A stretch of 12,415 nucleotides of DNA from Sphingomonadales bacterium (GCA_020200935.1 JAIVHR010000173.1:1-12415); one strand, 5' to 3'; counted from the stretch's first letter, positions 1-6,775 are shown. A program made the numbers and translations. The notes: generated by a model not told the origin, from the letters alone.

Positions 1-147
1 GTCGCCCGGCCGGGTCAGATCGTCGCCGGCCGGACGATGGCGATGGCGCTCGGCGTCCATGCGCCGCATTGGCGCGCCGAGGAAGCCGGCGAATTGCGCT
101 GGGAGGGCGGCACCCTCCCCTTCTTCAATCTCATCCGTTCAGGCTAA
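1..147 (+). CDS. C-terminal end of an unidentified protein, possibly a class III nucleotidyl cyclase
   Basis: The first reading frame is open from the window edge to TAA at 145-147 and gives 48 residues, so only the C-terminus is present. It contains ARPGQIVAGRTMAMAL followed later by AGELRWEGGTLPFFNLIRSG. The pattern PGQI-(V/L)-x-G..., then GEL, a Gly-rich turn and a short final strand resembles the end of class III adenylate/guanylate cyclase catalytic domains. That is recognition by eye on a short piece and is not secure. The gene converges on the Crp/Fnr-family gene and the two stop codons overlap (144-147). A cyclase beside a Crp-type regulator would make functional sense, but this rests on inference. 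The frame is very likely real because it stays open up to a tightly packed neighbour. Confidence 0.45.
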   Translation, partial: VARPGQIVAGRTMAMALGVHAPHWRAEEAGELRWEGGTLPFFNLIRSG

Positions 148-809
148 ATCGCCAATTCCGCGAGCGCCCGCGGCGCGAGGATTTCGAGCGACTGCGCGTC
201 GCGTCGGATGATGCCGCGCCGTTCGAGCGCATTGATCGCGCGCGATGCCGTTTCGCGCGTGGTCTGCGCGCGTATCGCGATCCCCGCGATGACCGGCGGC
301 GGCGCGATCATCCGCTCGTCGCCCGCCAGCCGCAGGATCTCGGCATGCACGCGCCCGACCGCACTCATCGTCACTCGCGCCGCCAGCCGGTCGAGTATCG
401 CGTTGAGCTGGGCGGCGAGCAGCAGGGTAAGGCCCATGGCGATTCCCGGCATCTTGCGCGCAACTCCGACCAGCGCCTCGGTCTCCACACGAAAGGCGGT
501 CAGCCCCCCGCTGGCGACGATTTCCGAGCGGCTTGCCGCCGGCTGCGGATAGGAACCGAACATCTCGCCCGGCTCATAGCTCGTGATTCGCGTATATTGG
601 CCGTCGACATTGAGCGCCTGGGAATGGGCCGAACCATCGACCACCAGCCAGACATGCTGGGCCTCGTCTTCCTGCTGGATAACGATTTCGCGGTCGTCAT
701 AGCGCCGCGCGGCGAACAGCCGGTCGAGCGGAGCGGCTTCTTCCTCGGCACAGCAAAAGGCCGAGGCCAGCATCGCGACCCGGTCGCTCAATTCGACTGC
801 CTGCCCCAT
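144..809 (-). CDS. Crp/Fnr-family transcriptional regulator
   Basis: This 221-residue protein has the usual Crp/Fnr length and layout. An N-terminal cyclic-nucleotide-binding-like beta barrel spans about residues 30-125, a long dimer helix about 125-158, and a C-terminal winged helix about 160-221. The recognition helix reads TTRETASRAINALERRG (183-199), keeping the R-E-T-x-x-R spacing that CRP uses to contact TGTGA-type half sites. In the effector pocket an Arg-Ser pair (R94, S95) sits where CRP has R82-S83, but the position of the ribose-contacting Glu (GEL in CRP) reads GSY. Response to cAMP is therefore uncertain. There is no FNR-like four-cysteine cluster; only C19 and C20 are seen. The gene lies 63 bases downstream of the acyltransferase gene on the same strand with its own promoter-like sequence. 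It could control the pyrrole operon, itself, or the convergent neighbour. Confidence 0.9.
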   Translation of the reverse strand: MGQAVELSDRVAMLASAFCCAEEEAAPLDRLFAARRYDDREIVIQQEDEAQHVWLVVDGSAHSQALNVDGQYTRITSYEPGEMFGSYPQPAASRSEIVASGGLTAFRVETEALVGVARKMPGIAMGLTLLLAAQLNAILDRLAARVTMSAVGRVHAEILRLAGDERMIAPPPVIAGIAIRAQTTRETASRAINALERRGIIRRDAQSLEILAPRALAELAI

Positions 810-818
810 CCCGCTCGG

Positions 819-846
819 CTTATAGCCCGAAAGCGGGATCGACCAA
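819..846 (-). promoter_or_regulatory. Candidate promoter of the Crp/Fnr gene, possibly leaderless
   Basis: On the minus strand a TTGGTC (846-841) and a TATAAG (824-819) are separated by 16 bases. Only nine bases lie between the -10 element and the ATG at 809, which would put the transcription start three or four bases from the start codon. No Shine-Dalgarno sequence precedes that ATG, consistent with a leaderless message. The spacer contains a small palindrome, CCCG-CTTT-CGGG. If the true start is instead the Met codon at 773, the leader would be about 40 bases. Confidence 0.45.
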
Positions 847-872
847 AGCCGTGTGCCCCCTGATGAAAACGG

Positions 873-1859
873 CTAGCCGGACGATGTCGCGGTCGCCCGT
901 TCCGCGAAGCGGCGAATGGCGTGCGGGCTGACATTGCCGAAATCGGTCAGCCATCTTTGCTCGAGCAGCGCGATATAGCGGCCGGTCAGCTGATCGATCG
1001 TTTGCTCGAGCGAAGCATCCGGAGCAGCGGCCGACAGAGGTTCGCCGAATTCGATGCGGAGCTTTCCGAATTCGTCGCTGCGCACGAATGTCGGGAGGCA
1101 GTGCGCACCGGTCTGGTGGCAGAGATATCCGGCGCCATCGGCGAACGGCCTGTATCGATCCAGAAAGCGACGCTTGACCGTGCTGTGGGTCGCATAGCCG
1201 TCACCGGTCGAGTGCACGATTCCGCCGGCGCGCAGCGCCTCGCGAACCATCGCCAGCGCCTTGGGCAGGAAAGTTGAAGTGAGCTCGATCGGCGTAAAAC
1301 GGTCGCCGAGATTGATATCCAGCACGCGATAGGACTCGGTGGAGGTGAGCCCGGTCATACGGCAGCCCAGGCGGGCCAGCACGATCGGCACGAGATGAGC
1401 AGGGCCGAAATGGCTGTTGAGAAGGAACACGCCCTGCCCCGACGCCCGGGCGCTTTCGAAGATATCCCAGCCGCGAATATCGACCCGCTCGCCGAATTCC
1501 GCGTCGGTCATCCGAAAGACCGCGCGTAGAATATACAGATGCATCGGTCGATCGACGATCACGTGACGTGCATCGATCGCCTCGCGCGGCGCGGGATCGG
1601 TGATCCGTTGCTCGAATCCGAGCGAGGGCAAATGTGGCCGCACCATGAAAGGATAGGCGACTTCGCTCCCTGATGCCGCCACCCGCACCTGCTCCATCAC
1701 CTTGTCGTAGGGAGTATCCAGGAATCGCTGGAAATCGGCGCGTGAAAGGCCGAAACGGCCGAGCAGCCCGGTCAGTAAATCCGCGTCGGGTCCGTCATCG
1801 TCGATGCGTATGGTTGCCGCGCGCTTGTTCCCACCTTCCACAGTTTCACGCAACGACAT
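873..1859 (-). CDS. LpxL/HtrB-like acyltransferase of the pyrrole operon
   Basis: A 328-residue protein that resembles the lysophospholipid/lipid A acyltransferase (LpxL/HtrB) superfamily in its second half. After VDIRGWDIFESARASGQGVF comes LLNSHFGPAH (residues 146-155) at the place of the family's HX4(D/E) catalytic motif. Further on, ADGAGYLCHQTGAHCLPTFV (240-259) matches the late block with Thr-Gly-Ala before the Pro. The spacing H150-X4-H155 puts His where the family has Asp or Glu, so the charge relay is altered. No N-terminal membrane helix is evident, unlike classical LpxL. Its ATG overlaps the halogenase-like gene by 14 bases and AAGG lies upstream, so it is translated with the operon. 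Related acyltransferases also occur in aryl-polyene clusters. I infer that it moves an acyl or pyrrolyl group from the carrier protein to an unknown acceptor; the substrate is not evident. Confidence 0.7.
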   Translation of the reverse strand: MSLRETVEGGNKRAATIRIDDDGPDADLLTGLLGRFGLSRADFQRFLDTPYDKVMEQVRVAASGSEVAYPFMVRPHLPSLGFEQRITDPAPREAIDARHVIVDRPMHLYILRAVFRMTDAEFGERVDIRGWDIFESARASGQGVFLLNSHFGPAHLVPIVLARLGCRMTGLTSTESYRVLDINLGDRFTPIELTSTFLPKALAMVREALRAGGIVHSTGDGYATHSTVKRRFLDRYRPFADGAGYLCHQTGAHCLPTFVRSDEFGKLRIEFGEPLSAAAPDASLEQTIDQLTGRYIALLEQRWLTDFGNVSPHAIRRFAERATATSSG

Positions 1860-3102
1860 GACCCGCCTTGGTCAGCAATTCGCGCATCAGTCTGACGGCT
1901 TCGAGGTCATTGACCTTGTCGCTGTAGAGCCGGCCCGAAAATATCTCGGCGATATCGTCGCGATGGCTGTAATGGGCAAGCTTGAGGAAGACCATCGGGA
2001 ATTCCCAAAAGGTCCGCACGATATATTCGACGATCGTCTGGGCGGCATCGACGGCCGCGACATAGTCGGCAAAGGGTTCCTCTCGCGTCGCCTCGGGATC
2101 TTCGAGATACCGGTCGAGCGCCGCCGCCGCGAGCCCCGCCTCGTGCATCGCGATCGATACGCCGAAGGAGAAGATCGGATCGAGAAACCGGTGGGCATCG
2201 CCGACGCACAGATAGCCGGGGCCGGTATAGCCTTCGATGCGGTAGGAATAGTTCGAGGTGGTGTGAATTTCGGAGGCGAGCTCGGCGGCGGAGGTGCGTC
2301 GGGCGAGCAGCGGATTTATCTCGGCCAGCCCCGCGGCGAAGATCTCTTCCTTGTTGCGATTGCCATCTCTGAAGCTGTCATTCGGCAGCACGATGCCGAT
2401 GCTGGTCAGCGTATCGTCGAGCGGTATCGACCATGCCCAATGATGACGGTCGCCGTAAAAGATGTGGGTGCTGCCGTCGCGCGGCGCGGGGTCACGCTCG
2501 ACACCGCGCATCTGGGCGTAGAAGGCGACCTGATTCTGATAGCCGGTGCGCTGTCTGGCGCCGGTCAGCCCGAGCCGGCAAAACAGGCCGTGCTGGCCCG
2601 AACAGTCGGCAACCGCGCCGGTCCGATAGTCGCAAGTTTCGCCGTCATCATGCCGCACCGAAATGCCGGCCGCGCGCCCGTCTTCCTGCAGCATGGCGAT
2701 GACGCGGCCGCGTACCAGCCGCGCGCCGCGCTCCACCGCCGTCTCGATCAGCTTGGCGTCGAACTCGTCGCGGCGCACCTGCCAGGTTGCGGCCGGGCTG
2801 CGGGTGCCGTCGGGCGCGCAGGCCTCGACCGGCACCCAGAATTGCGCGTTGGCTCCCTTGCCGGTCACCGTCACGCCGCGTTTGACCGGAAAGCCGGCGC
2901 TTTCCATAAAGTCGCCGAGCCCGAGGCTGCTCAATAGCTGGCCGCACTCCCCGGTTAGCGATTCGCCGATATGATAGCGCGGAAATTCCGCCTTCTCGAC
3001 AATCAGCGGCGTCCGGCCCCGCTCGAGCAATCGCAACGCGAGGACAGCGCCGGCCGGCCCGCCGCCGCAGATCGCCACGTCGAAATCCGTGCCCTTACCC
3101 AT
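1846..3102 (-). CDS. Flavin-dependent halogenase-type monooxygenase (PltA/Bmp2-like)
   Basis: With the ATG at 3102 the protein has 418 residues. An upstream in-frame TTG at 3135 is less likely because it would add 11 residues before the nucleotide-binding strand. The N-terminus has the FAD dinucleotide motif GGGPAG (13-18), then PRYHIGESL (41-49), typical of halogenases and related flavoproteins. FPVKRG (71-76) places Lys74 at the position of the catalytic lysine of flavin halogenases. WAWSIP (222-227) is the family's WxWxIP signature. GDAHRFLDPIFSFG (301-314) is the second FAD-binding block. Members use FADH2, O2 and halide to form hypohalous acid, which halogenates an aromatic ring; carrier-protein-bound pyrrole is the substrate of the PltA type. 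One oddity is that FSFG replaces the usual FSSG/ESTG, putting Phe at the position next to the chloride site, so halogenation cannot be taken for granted. A flavin reductase partner is not in the window. Confidence 0.82.
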   Translation of the reverse strand: MGKGTDFDVAICGGGPAGAVLALRLLERGRTPLIVEKAEFPRYHIGESLTGECGQLLSSLGLGDFMESAGFPVKRGVTVTGKGANAQFWVPVEACAPDGTRSPAATWQVRRDEFDAKLIETAVERGARLVRGRVIAMLQEDGRAAGISVRHDDGETCDYRTGAVADCSGQHGLFCRLGLTGARQRTGYQNQVAFYAQMRGVERDPAPRDGSTHIFYGDRHHWAWSIPLDDTLTSIGIVLPNDSFRDGNRNKEEIFAAGLAEINPLLARRTSAAELASEIHTTSNYSYRIEGYTGPGYLCVGDAHRFLDPIFSFGVSIAMHEAGLAAAALDRYLEDPEATREEPFADYVAAVDAAQTIVEYIVRTFWEFPMVFLKLAHYSHRDDIAEIFSGRLYSDKVNDLEAVRLMRELLTKAGHVVA

Positions 3103-3355
3103 CGGCCGCTTCGATGCGCTCGACCAGCCCGGCAATCCGGTTGATCGACGCGAAATTCCTCGGCGTCAGCTCTTCGAGGGGGATGGCGACCGAGAATTCC
3201 TGCTCGAGTGCGGCGATCAGCTCCATCAATTCGACCGAATCGAGCAGTTGCTGGCGCAACAACGGCGTTTTGGGCGTAACCTCGATCGAATCGTCAAGCC
3301 GTTTCGAAACCAGCCGGATCTTGCTCTCGATAATGGCTTGGCGCGCATCCATCAT
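3095..3355 (-). CDS. Free-standing peptidyl/acyl carrier protein (PltL/RedO-like)
   Basis: With the ATG at 3355 this is an 86-residue carrier protein. The motif LLDSVELMELI has the phosphopantetheine-accepting Ser at residue 40 in the standard D-S context at the start of helix 2. The next helix, ALEQEFSVAIPLEELT, is also typical. The start shares ATGA with the stop of the adenylation gene and the end overlaps the halogenase-like gene by 8 bases, so all three are translationally coupled. The carrier would be loaded with L-proline by the adenylation enzyme, oxidised to the pyrrole while bound, and then offered to the halogenase-like enzyme and the acyltransferase. No phosphopantetheinyl transferase is in the window, so a host enzyme must activate it. 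Unlike Bmp1 it has no fused thioesterase. An upstream in-frame ATG exists at 3457 but lies deep inside the adenylation gene and is unlikely. Confidence 0.88.
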   Translation of the reverse strand: MMDARQAIIESKIRLVSKRLDDSIEVTPKTPLLRQQLLDSVELMELIAALEQEFSVAIPLEELTPRNFASINRIAGLVERIEAADG

Positions 3356-4878
3356 GCCGGCTCCTCCGCAGCCCCGAGCATCGCATGGTGCTCGGCCTGG
3401 AGCGCCGCCAGATCGAGTTTGCCCGTCGGAGTCACCGGCATCCGCCGGCGCGCGCAAATCCGGTCGGGCATCGACGGTCCGGTCAGCCGGTCGGCCAGAA
3501 AGCCGTTCAACTGCGACGGATCGAAGTGCGAGCCGTCCTCAACGCCGACATGCAGCCACAGCGAACCGTTATTCTCGCCGGGATCCGCAACCGTCGCGGC
3601 GGCGCTGTCGACAAGGCCGGAAGCAAGTGCAACGGCTTCGATTTCGGGCAATTCGACCCGGTGGCCCCGGATCTTGACCTGCCTGTCGCGCCGCCCGAGA
3701 AAGCGGATCGCGCCCTGCTCGTCGGTAAATCCCAGATCGCCCGTGCGAAACACCGTCCCATCCCCCTCGAAATAGCAACTGCGGGTCAGATCGGGACGCC
3801 GCCAATAGCCCGCCATCACGGTTGGACCGGCAACGCAGATCTCCCCCCTCTCACCGGTCTCTACGCGGCCACCCGATTGGTCGCAAATGGAGATTTCGCT
3901 GTGCGAACAGGGCCGGCCGATGCTCGGCGGGGCATGCTCGGTCGGCGGCCCGTCGAGCAGATCGCAGCAGATCACGTTGGTCTCGGTCGGCCCGTAGAGA
4001 TTGGCGTAGCGCGGCGTCGGCACATCAGCCATCAATGCCGCGAGCTGCCGCGGCGGATAAACTTCGCCGGCATAGAAGATCCACCGCAATGCGCCGAGAC
4101 TGCGTGCCGCGAGCCCGCCATGGCTGTGCATCAGCCGCAGCGCCGTCGGCACGGTATAGAGGATCGATATGCGATGCGTCTCGATCGCCTCGGTCAGCTG
4201 GCCCGGGAACAGCGTCTCTGGCCTGTCGGCCAGATAGGCCATCGCGCCGATCCGCCGGCTGGTCAGAATGTCGAGCACCGAAAGGTCGAAATGCAGCGGC
4301 GCGATGCTGATGAACCGGTCCGCGGCGGTGAGTCCGAAACTCGCGATCGCCCAATCGGAAAAGGCAGTGATGTTGGCGTGGGTGATCGCAATGCCCTTCG
4401 GGGTGCCGGTGCTCCCCGAGGTCATCAGCACCAGCGCGACATCGTCGCCGCTCACCGAAACCGGCGCGAACCCGTCGGCAGCGCCGCCTTGCCCGGCTGC
4501 GAAGGGATCGAGCTGTAGCCGGTCGACCGGCTCGCCCGGCGTTACGCCATCGAGCGGCCCGTCGGCGAGGATGCAGAACGGGGCGATTTCGGAGAGGATC
4601 GCCCGCAGCCTTTCGGGCGGCGTCGACGGATCGACGGGAACCGCGATTCCCCCGCAGGCCAGCGTGGCGAACAGGCATTCGACCGCCACCGGCCCCTTGG
4701 GCAGGGAAATCAGGACGCGATCTCCGGGCTTCAGACCGCGCGTCCGGAAATGGCCAGCCCGGCTGCCGACCGCCGCGGCAAACTCACGTTCGGTGCGGAT
4801 GCCATCGCGCCAAACGAGCGCCTCCGTCTCGCCGCCGTCGCCCAGCCGCCCGAGCGCATCCTCGATCAGCAGCGCCAT
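3352..4878 (-). CDS. L-proline-type amino acid adenylating enzyme (PltF/RedM/Bmp4-like)
   Basis: A 508-residue stand-alone adenylation enzyme of the ANL superfamily. Core motifs are in order: TSGSTGTPKG P-loop (153-162), HFDLSVLDI with Asp198 for the substrate amino group (196-204), NLYGPTETNV (293-302), TGD (379-381), GRRDRQVKIRGHRVEL hinge and loop (395-410), and PTGKLDL with the catalytic Lys487. Aligning by eye to PheA gives the ten-residue pocket code D198 L199 L202 Y241 F268 A270 L294 V302 I303 K487. This is close to the proline code I remember for PltF/RedM (about DLLYLALVCK). It should activate L-proline as the AMP ester and load it on the carrier protein encoded next. The start overlaps the dehydrogenase stop as TAATG (4880-4876) and the stop overlaps the carrier start as ATGA. 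The length matches stand-alone PltF-type enzymes, and no condensation or carrier domain is fused. Confidence 0.9.
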   Translation of the reverse strand: MALLIEDALGRLGDGGETEALVWRDGIRTEREFAAAVGSRAGHFRTRGLKPGDRVLISLPKGPVAVECLFATLACGGIAVPVDPSTPPERLRAILSEIAPFCILADGPLDGVTPGEPVDRLQLDPFAAGQGGAADGFAPVSVSGDDVALVLMTSGSTGTPKGIAITHANITAFSDWAIASFGLTAADRFISIAPLHFDLSVLDILTSRRIGAMAYLADRPETLFPGQLTEAIETHRISILYTVPTALRLMHSHGGLAARSLGALRWIFYAGEVYPPRQLAALMADVPTPRYANLYGPTETNVICCDLLDGPPTEHAPPSIGRPCSHSEISICDQSGGRVETGERGEICVAGPTVMAGYWRRPDLTRSCYFEGDGTVFRTGDLGFTDEQGAIRFLGRRDRQVKIRGHRVELPEIEAVALASGLVDSAAATVADPGENNGSLWLHVGVEDGSHFDPSQLNGFLADRLTGPSMPDRICARRRMPVTPTGKLDLAALQAEHHAMLGAAEEPA

Positions 4879-5999
4879 TATTCACGCTCCAGCAGTGCAC
4901 CGATCGTGTTGAGCTGGACATGGCTGGTGCCCGAGGCCGAAAGCGTGCCGATCGCGTCGGCGAGCGCCCTGCCGAGACCGAATCTTCCCTTCCAGGCCTC
5001 GCCGGCGGCCAGCTCTGCCAGCTCCTTGGTGCATTCGACGAGGGTGGTACTGACGGTAAGCTTGCTCATCGATGCGTGGAGCAGCGGCTTTTCGCCACGA
5101 TCGGCGCCCCAGGCGGCGCGATACATCAGCCAGCGCGCCGTCTCGAGCCTGGTCCGGATCGTCGCCAGCCGGTGCAGCACGGCCTGGTGACCGGACGCCC
5201 CGCGCTCTGTGAGATGCGCCGTCACCGCGACGAGATCACGTTCGAGCGCGCCGAGGAAGCCGGCCAGGATACAGCTTCGCTCACATTGCATGACGCTGAG
5301 CAGGATGCCCATGCCGCCGCCGGGATGGCCGAGAAGGTCGGCTTGCGCGACCGGACAGCCCAGCATCGCGAGTTCGGCCTGGTTGCTGTGCCGCAATCCC
5401 TCGGTCGCCTCGAGCGGATCGATGGTCAGCCCCGGTGAATCGCGGCCGAGCAGCAAGGTCGAAACATTGAGCGGCGCCGGCGCCGAAGGCATCCGCGCGA
5501 GCATCACGAACAGATCGGCCAGCGCGCCGTTGGTCACCAACGACTTGCGCCCGTTGAGCCGGTAGCCTTCCTCCGAAGATTCCAGCCGCGTCTCGCAACT
5601 GGCGAGATCGGAGCCGCCGGCCGGTTCGCTGAAGGCGAGCGCGCCGATCGCCTCGCCGCGGGCCAGCCGCGGTAGCCACTCGCTTCTTTGCGCCTCGGCG
5701 CCGTGCCGAACGAGCGCCATGCAGCAGCCGAACAGATGCGCGCCGACCGCGAAGAGCTGGCTGCGCGCCACGCCGGCGCGGCCCATCGCCTCGAAAGCGA
5801 GCACCGCCGAAAGCAGGTCTTCGCCCCGGCCGCCATATTCCCGGGGCACGCAGACCCCGAGCCAACCCTCGGCGCCCCAGAATTTCCAGACGTCGCGGGT
5901 CATCGGCGGATCCCCGCCGAACTGCGCAGCGAGCCTGCCGGCGAAGCCGCCGGCTTCGGAAATCAACGTGTCCTGCGCAGACGATACGGCAAAATCCAT
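4878..5999 (-). CDS. Acyl-CoA-dehydrogenase-like prolyl-carrier dehydrogenase (PltE/RedW/Bmp3-like)
   Basis: With the ATG at 5999 the protein has 373 residues and begins MDFAVSSAQDTLISEAGGF, the usual start of this fold. A TTG at 6041 would add 14 residues and is less likely; a weak GAGAG lies before the ATG. FAD-binding segments are AFSEPAGGSDLASCETRL (122-139) and the TNGALADLF strand (156-164). QCERSCILAGFLG puts a Glu at residue 240 where isovaleryl-CoA-dehydrogenase-type members carry their catalytic base. The C-terminal helical domain is complete. In pyrrole pathways this family takes four electrons from prolyl-S-carrier to give pyrrolyl-2-carboxyl-S-carrier. Here it is the first gene of the operon and is coupled by one overlapping base to the adenylation gene, as expected for that role. 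Taken alone it could be an ordinary acyl-CoA dehydrogenase; the context makes the prolyl role more likely. Confidence 0.85.
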   Translation of the reverse strand: MDFAVSSAQDTLISEAGGFAGRLAAQFGGDPPMTRDVWKFWGAEGWLGVCVPREYGGRGEDLLSAVLAFEAMGRAGVARSQLFAVGAHLFGCCMALVRHGAEAQRSEWLPRLARGEAIGALAFSEPAGGSDLASCETRLESSEEGYRLNGRKSLVTNGALADLFVMLARMPSAPAPLNVSTLLLGRDSPGLTIDPLEATEGLRHSNQAELAMLGCPVAQADLLGHPGGGMGILLSVMQCERSCILAGFLGALERDLVAVTAHLTERGASGHQAVLHRLATIRTRLETARWLMYRAAWGADRGEKPLLHASMSKLTVSTTLVECTKELAELAAGEAWKGRFGLGRALADAIGTLSASGTSHVQLNTIGALLERE

Positions 6000-6055
6000 G
6001 CCGCTCTCATCGACGGACGAGGCGAGCTTTACAAGCGACAAACGCTATCTGGATG

Positions 6056-6075
6056 GGCGGGGATAGGATCCCGCC
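6056..6075 (-). other. GC-only hairpin just downstream of tRNA-Ser
   Basis: GGCGGG and CCCGCC form a perfect six-pair stem around an eight-base loop (6062-6069), starting one base after the encoded CCA of the tRNA. No T-run follows in the direction of transcription, so it is not a standard intrinsic terminator. It may help tRNA 3' processing or lower read-through into the dehydrogenase gene. I saw no convincing separate promoter between the tRNA and 5999. Confidence 0.3.
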
Positions 6076-6076
6076 A

Positions 6077-6165
<89 letters not shown>

Positions 6166-6270
6166 GCAACAGGCTGTCCGCAATAGGCTTGGTGCGCCCG
6201 GATCGCATTCCGGACGGGTCGTTCAGCGGCGCGCGCCCTAGCCTATCCCACAGCGCTTGCCAAGCTGTGC

Positions 6271-6299
6271 TTGCGCCCGAATCGCCCGGCCCCTACATT
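6271..6299 (+). promoter_or_regulatory. Candidate promoter of hspQ, leaderless spacing
   Basis: TTGCGC (6271-6276) and TACATT (6294-6299) are separated by 17 bases. The hspQ ATG begins at 6306, seven bases after the -10 element, so the transcript could start at the start codon itself. No Shine-Dalgarno sequence precedes that ATG. Both hexamers are imperfect and the GC-rich background yields chance matches. Confidence 0.4.
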
Positions 6300-6305
6300 C
6301 GATGC

Positions 6306-6701
6306 ATGACCGACAGCGACCCCAACGATCTGCCGGATCCGGCGCTCAGCGTCGCGCGTGCCGCCGCGGCGCCGCCGATCGCGCATGCCGACTTCAATAT
6401 CGGCGATATCGTCAAGCACCGCATGTTCGATTTCCGCGGCGTGATCTTCGATATCGATCCGGTGTTCGCCAACAGCGACGAATGGTACGAGGCGATCCCC
6501 AAGGATCTGCGCCCGCGCAAGGACCAGCCCTTCTATCATTTGTTCGCCGAAAATTCCGATTCGAGTTACGTCGCCTATGTCAGCCAACAGAATCTGCTGC
6601 ATGACGAGAATGCCGAACCGATCGACCATCCGGCGATCCCGGGCGTTTTCGAATCCTTCGAACGGGGGCGCTATCGTTTGCGCCCCGAGCACCGGCACTA
6701 G
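6306..6701 (+). CDS. hspQ: Heat shock protein HspQ (hemimethylated DNA-binding YccV-like)
   Basis: A 131-residue protein whose residues about 29-131 match the HspQ/YccV domain. The blocks are [20 protein letters not shown], then [26 protein letters not shown] and a final FERGRYRLR. The N-terminal 28 residues are acidic then Ala/Pro-rich and low in complexity. E. coli HspQ is about 105 residues, so the extension accounts for the extra length. In E. coli HspQ binds hemimethylated origin DNA and also acts as a specificity factor for the Lon protease. The frame stays open far upstream, but family similarity starts just after this ATG and the upstream part would run through the tRNA. It sits upstream of rplU in the same direction, separated by 152 bases with a promoter. 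Confidence 0.93.
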   Translation: MTDSDPNDLPDPALSVARAAAAPPIAHADFNIGDIVKHRMFDFRGVIFDIDPVFANSDEWYEAIPKDLRPRKDQPFYHLFAENSDSSYVAYVSQQNLLHDENAEPIDHPAIPGVFESFERGRYRLRPEHRH

Positions 6702-6748
6702 GCCAACACGGTCGACCCGAAAATTCCCGCTTCCCGGCCCGCCTCCGG

Positions 6749-6775
6749 TTGACATTCGCCCGTCCCTCCCATAAC
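6749..6775 (+). promoter_or_regulatory. Candidate promoter of rplU-rpmA
   Basis: A consensus TTGACA lies at 6749-6754. CATAAC follows at 6770-6775 with 15-base spacing; alternative -10 readings of 16 or 17 bases overlap it. This leaves a leader of about 70 bases to the rplU ATG at 6854, containing a CCCGCGCGGG palindrome (about 6786-6795) and ending in AGAGAAGATAAAGACC. A leader of this size could carry L21 feedback control, but no known leader motif is recognised. Confidence 0.55.

Noticed and set aside
69..863. Plus-strand open frame of 264 codons covering the Crp/Fnr gene
   Set aside because: Its composition is Arg-rich and unlike any family, and the opposite strand encodes a clear winged-helix regulator.
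1804..2937. Long plus-strand open frame of 377 codons opposite the halogenase-type gene
   Set aside because: It is a GC-rich antisense shadow: its translation shows no recognisable motif, while the minus strand has all FAD and WxWxIP signatures in register.
1846..3102. Geranylgeranyl reductase-type reading of the FAD enzyme
   Set aside because: It shares the GGGPAG and GES regions, but the WAWSIP motif and the Lys in FPVKRG favour the halogenase family.
3385..4518. Long plus-strand open frame of 377 codons opposite the adenylation gene
   Set aside because: The protein is Arg/Gly/Pro-rich with no family pattern and lies entirely over a well-defined adenylation enzyme on the other strand.
6198..6213. 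CCGGA/TCCGG hairpin between tRNA-Ser and hspQ
   Set aside because: A five-pair stem with no T-run or other signal is expected by chance in such GC-rich DNA.
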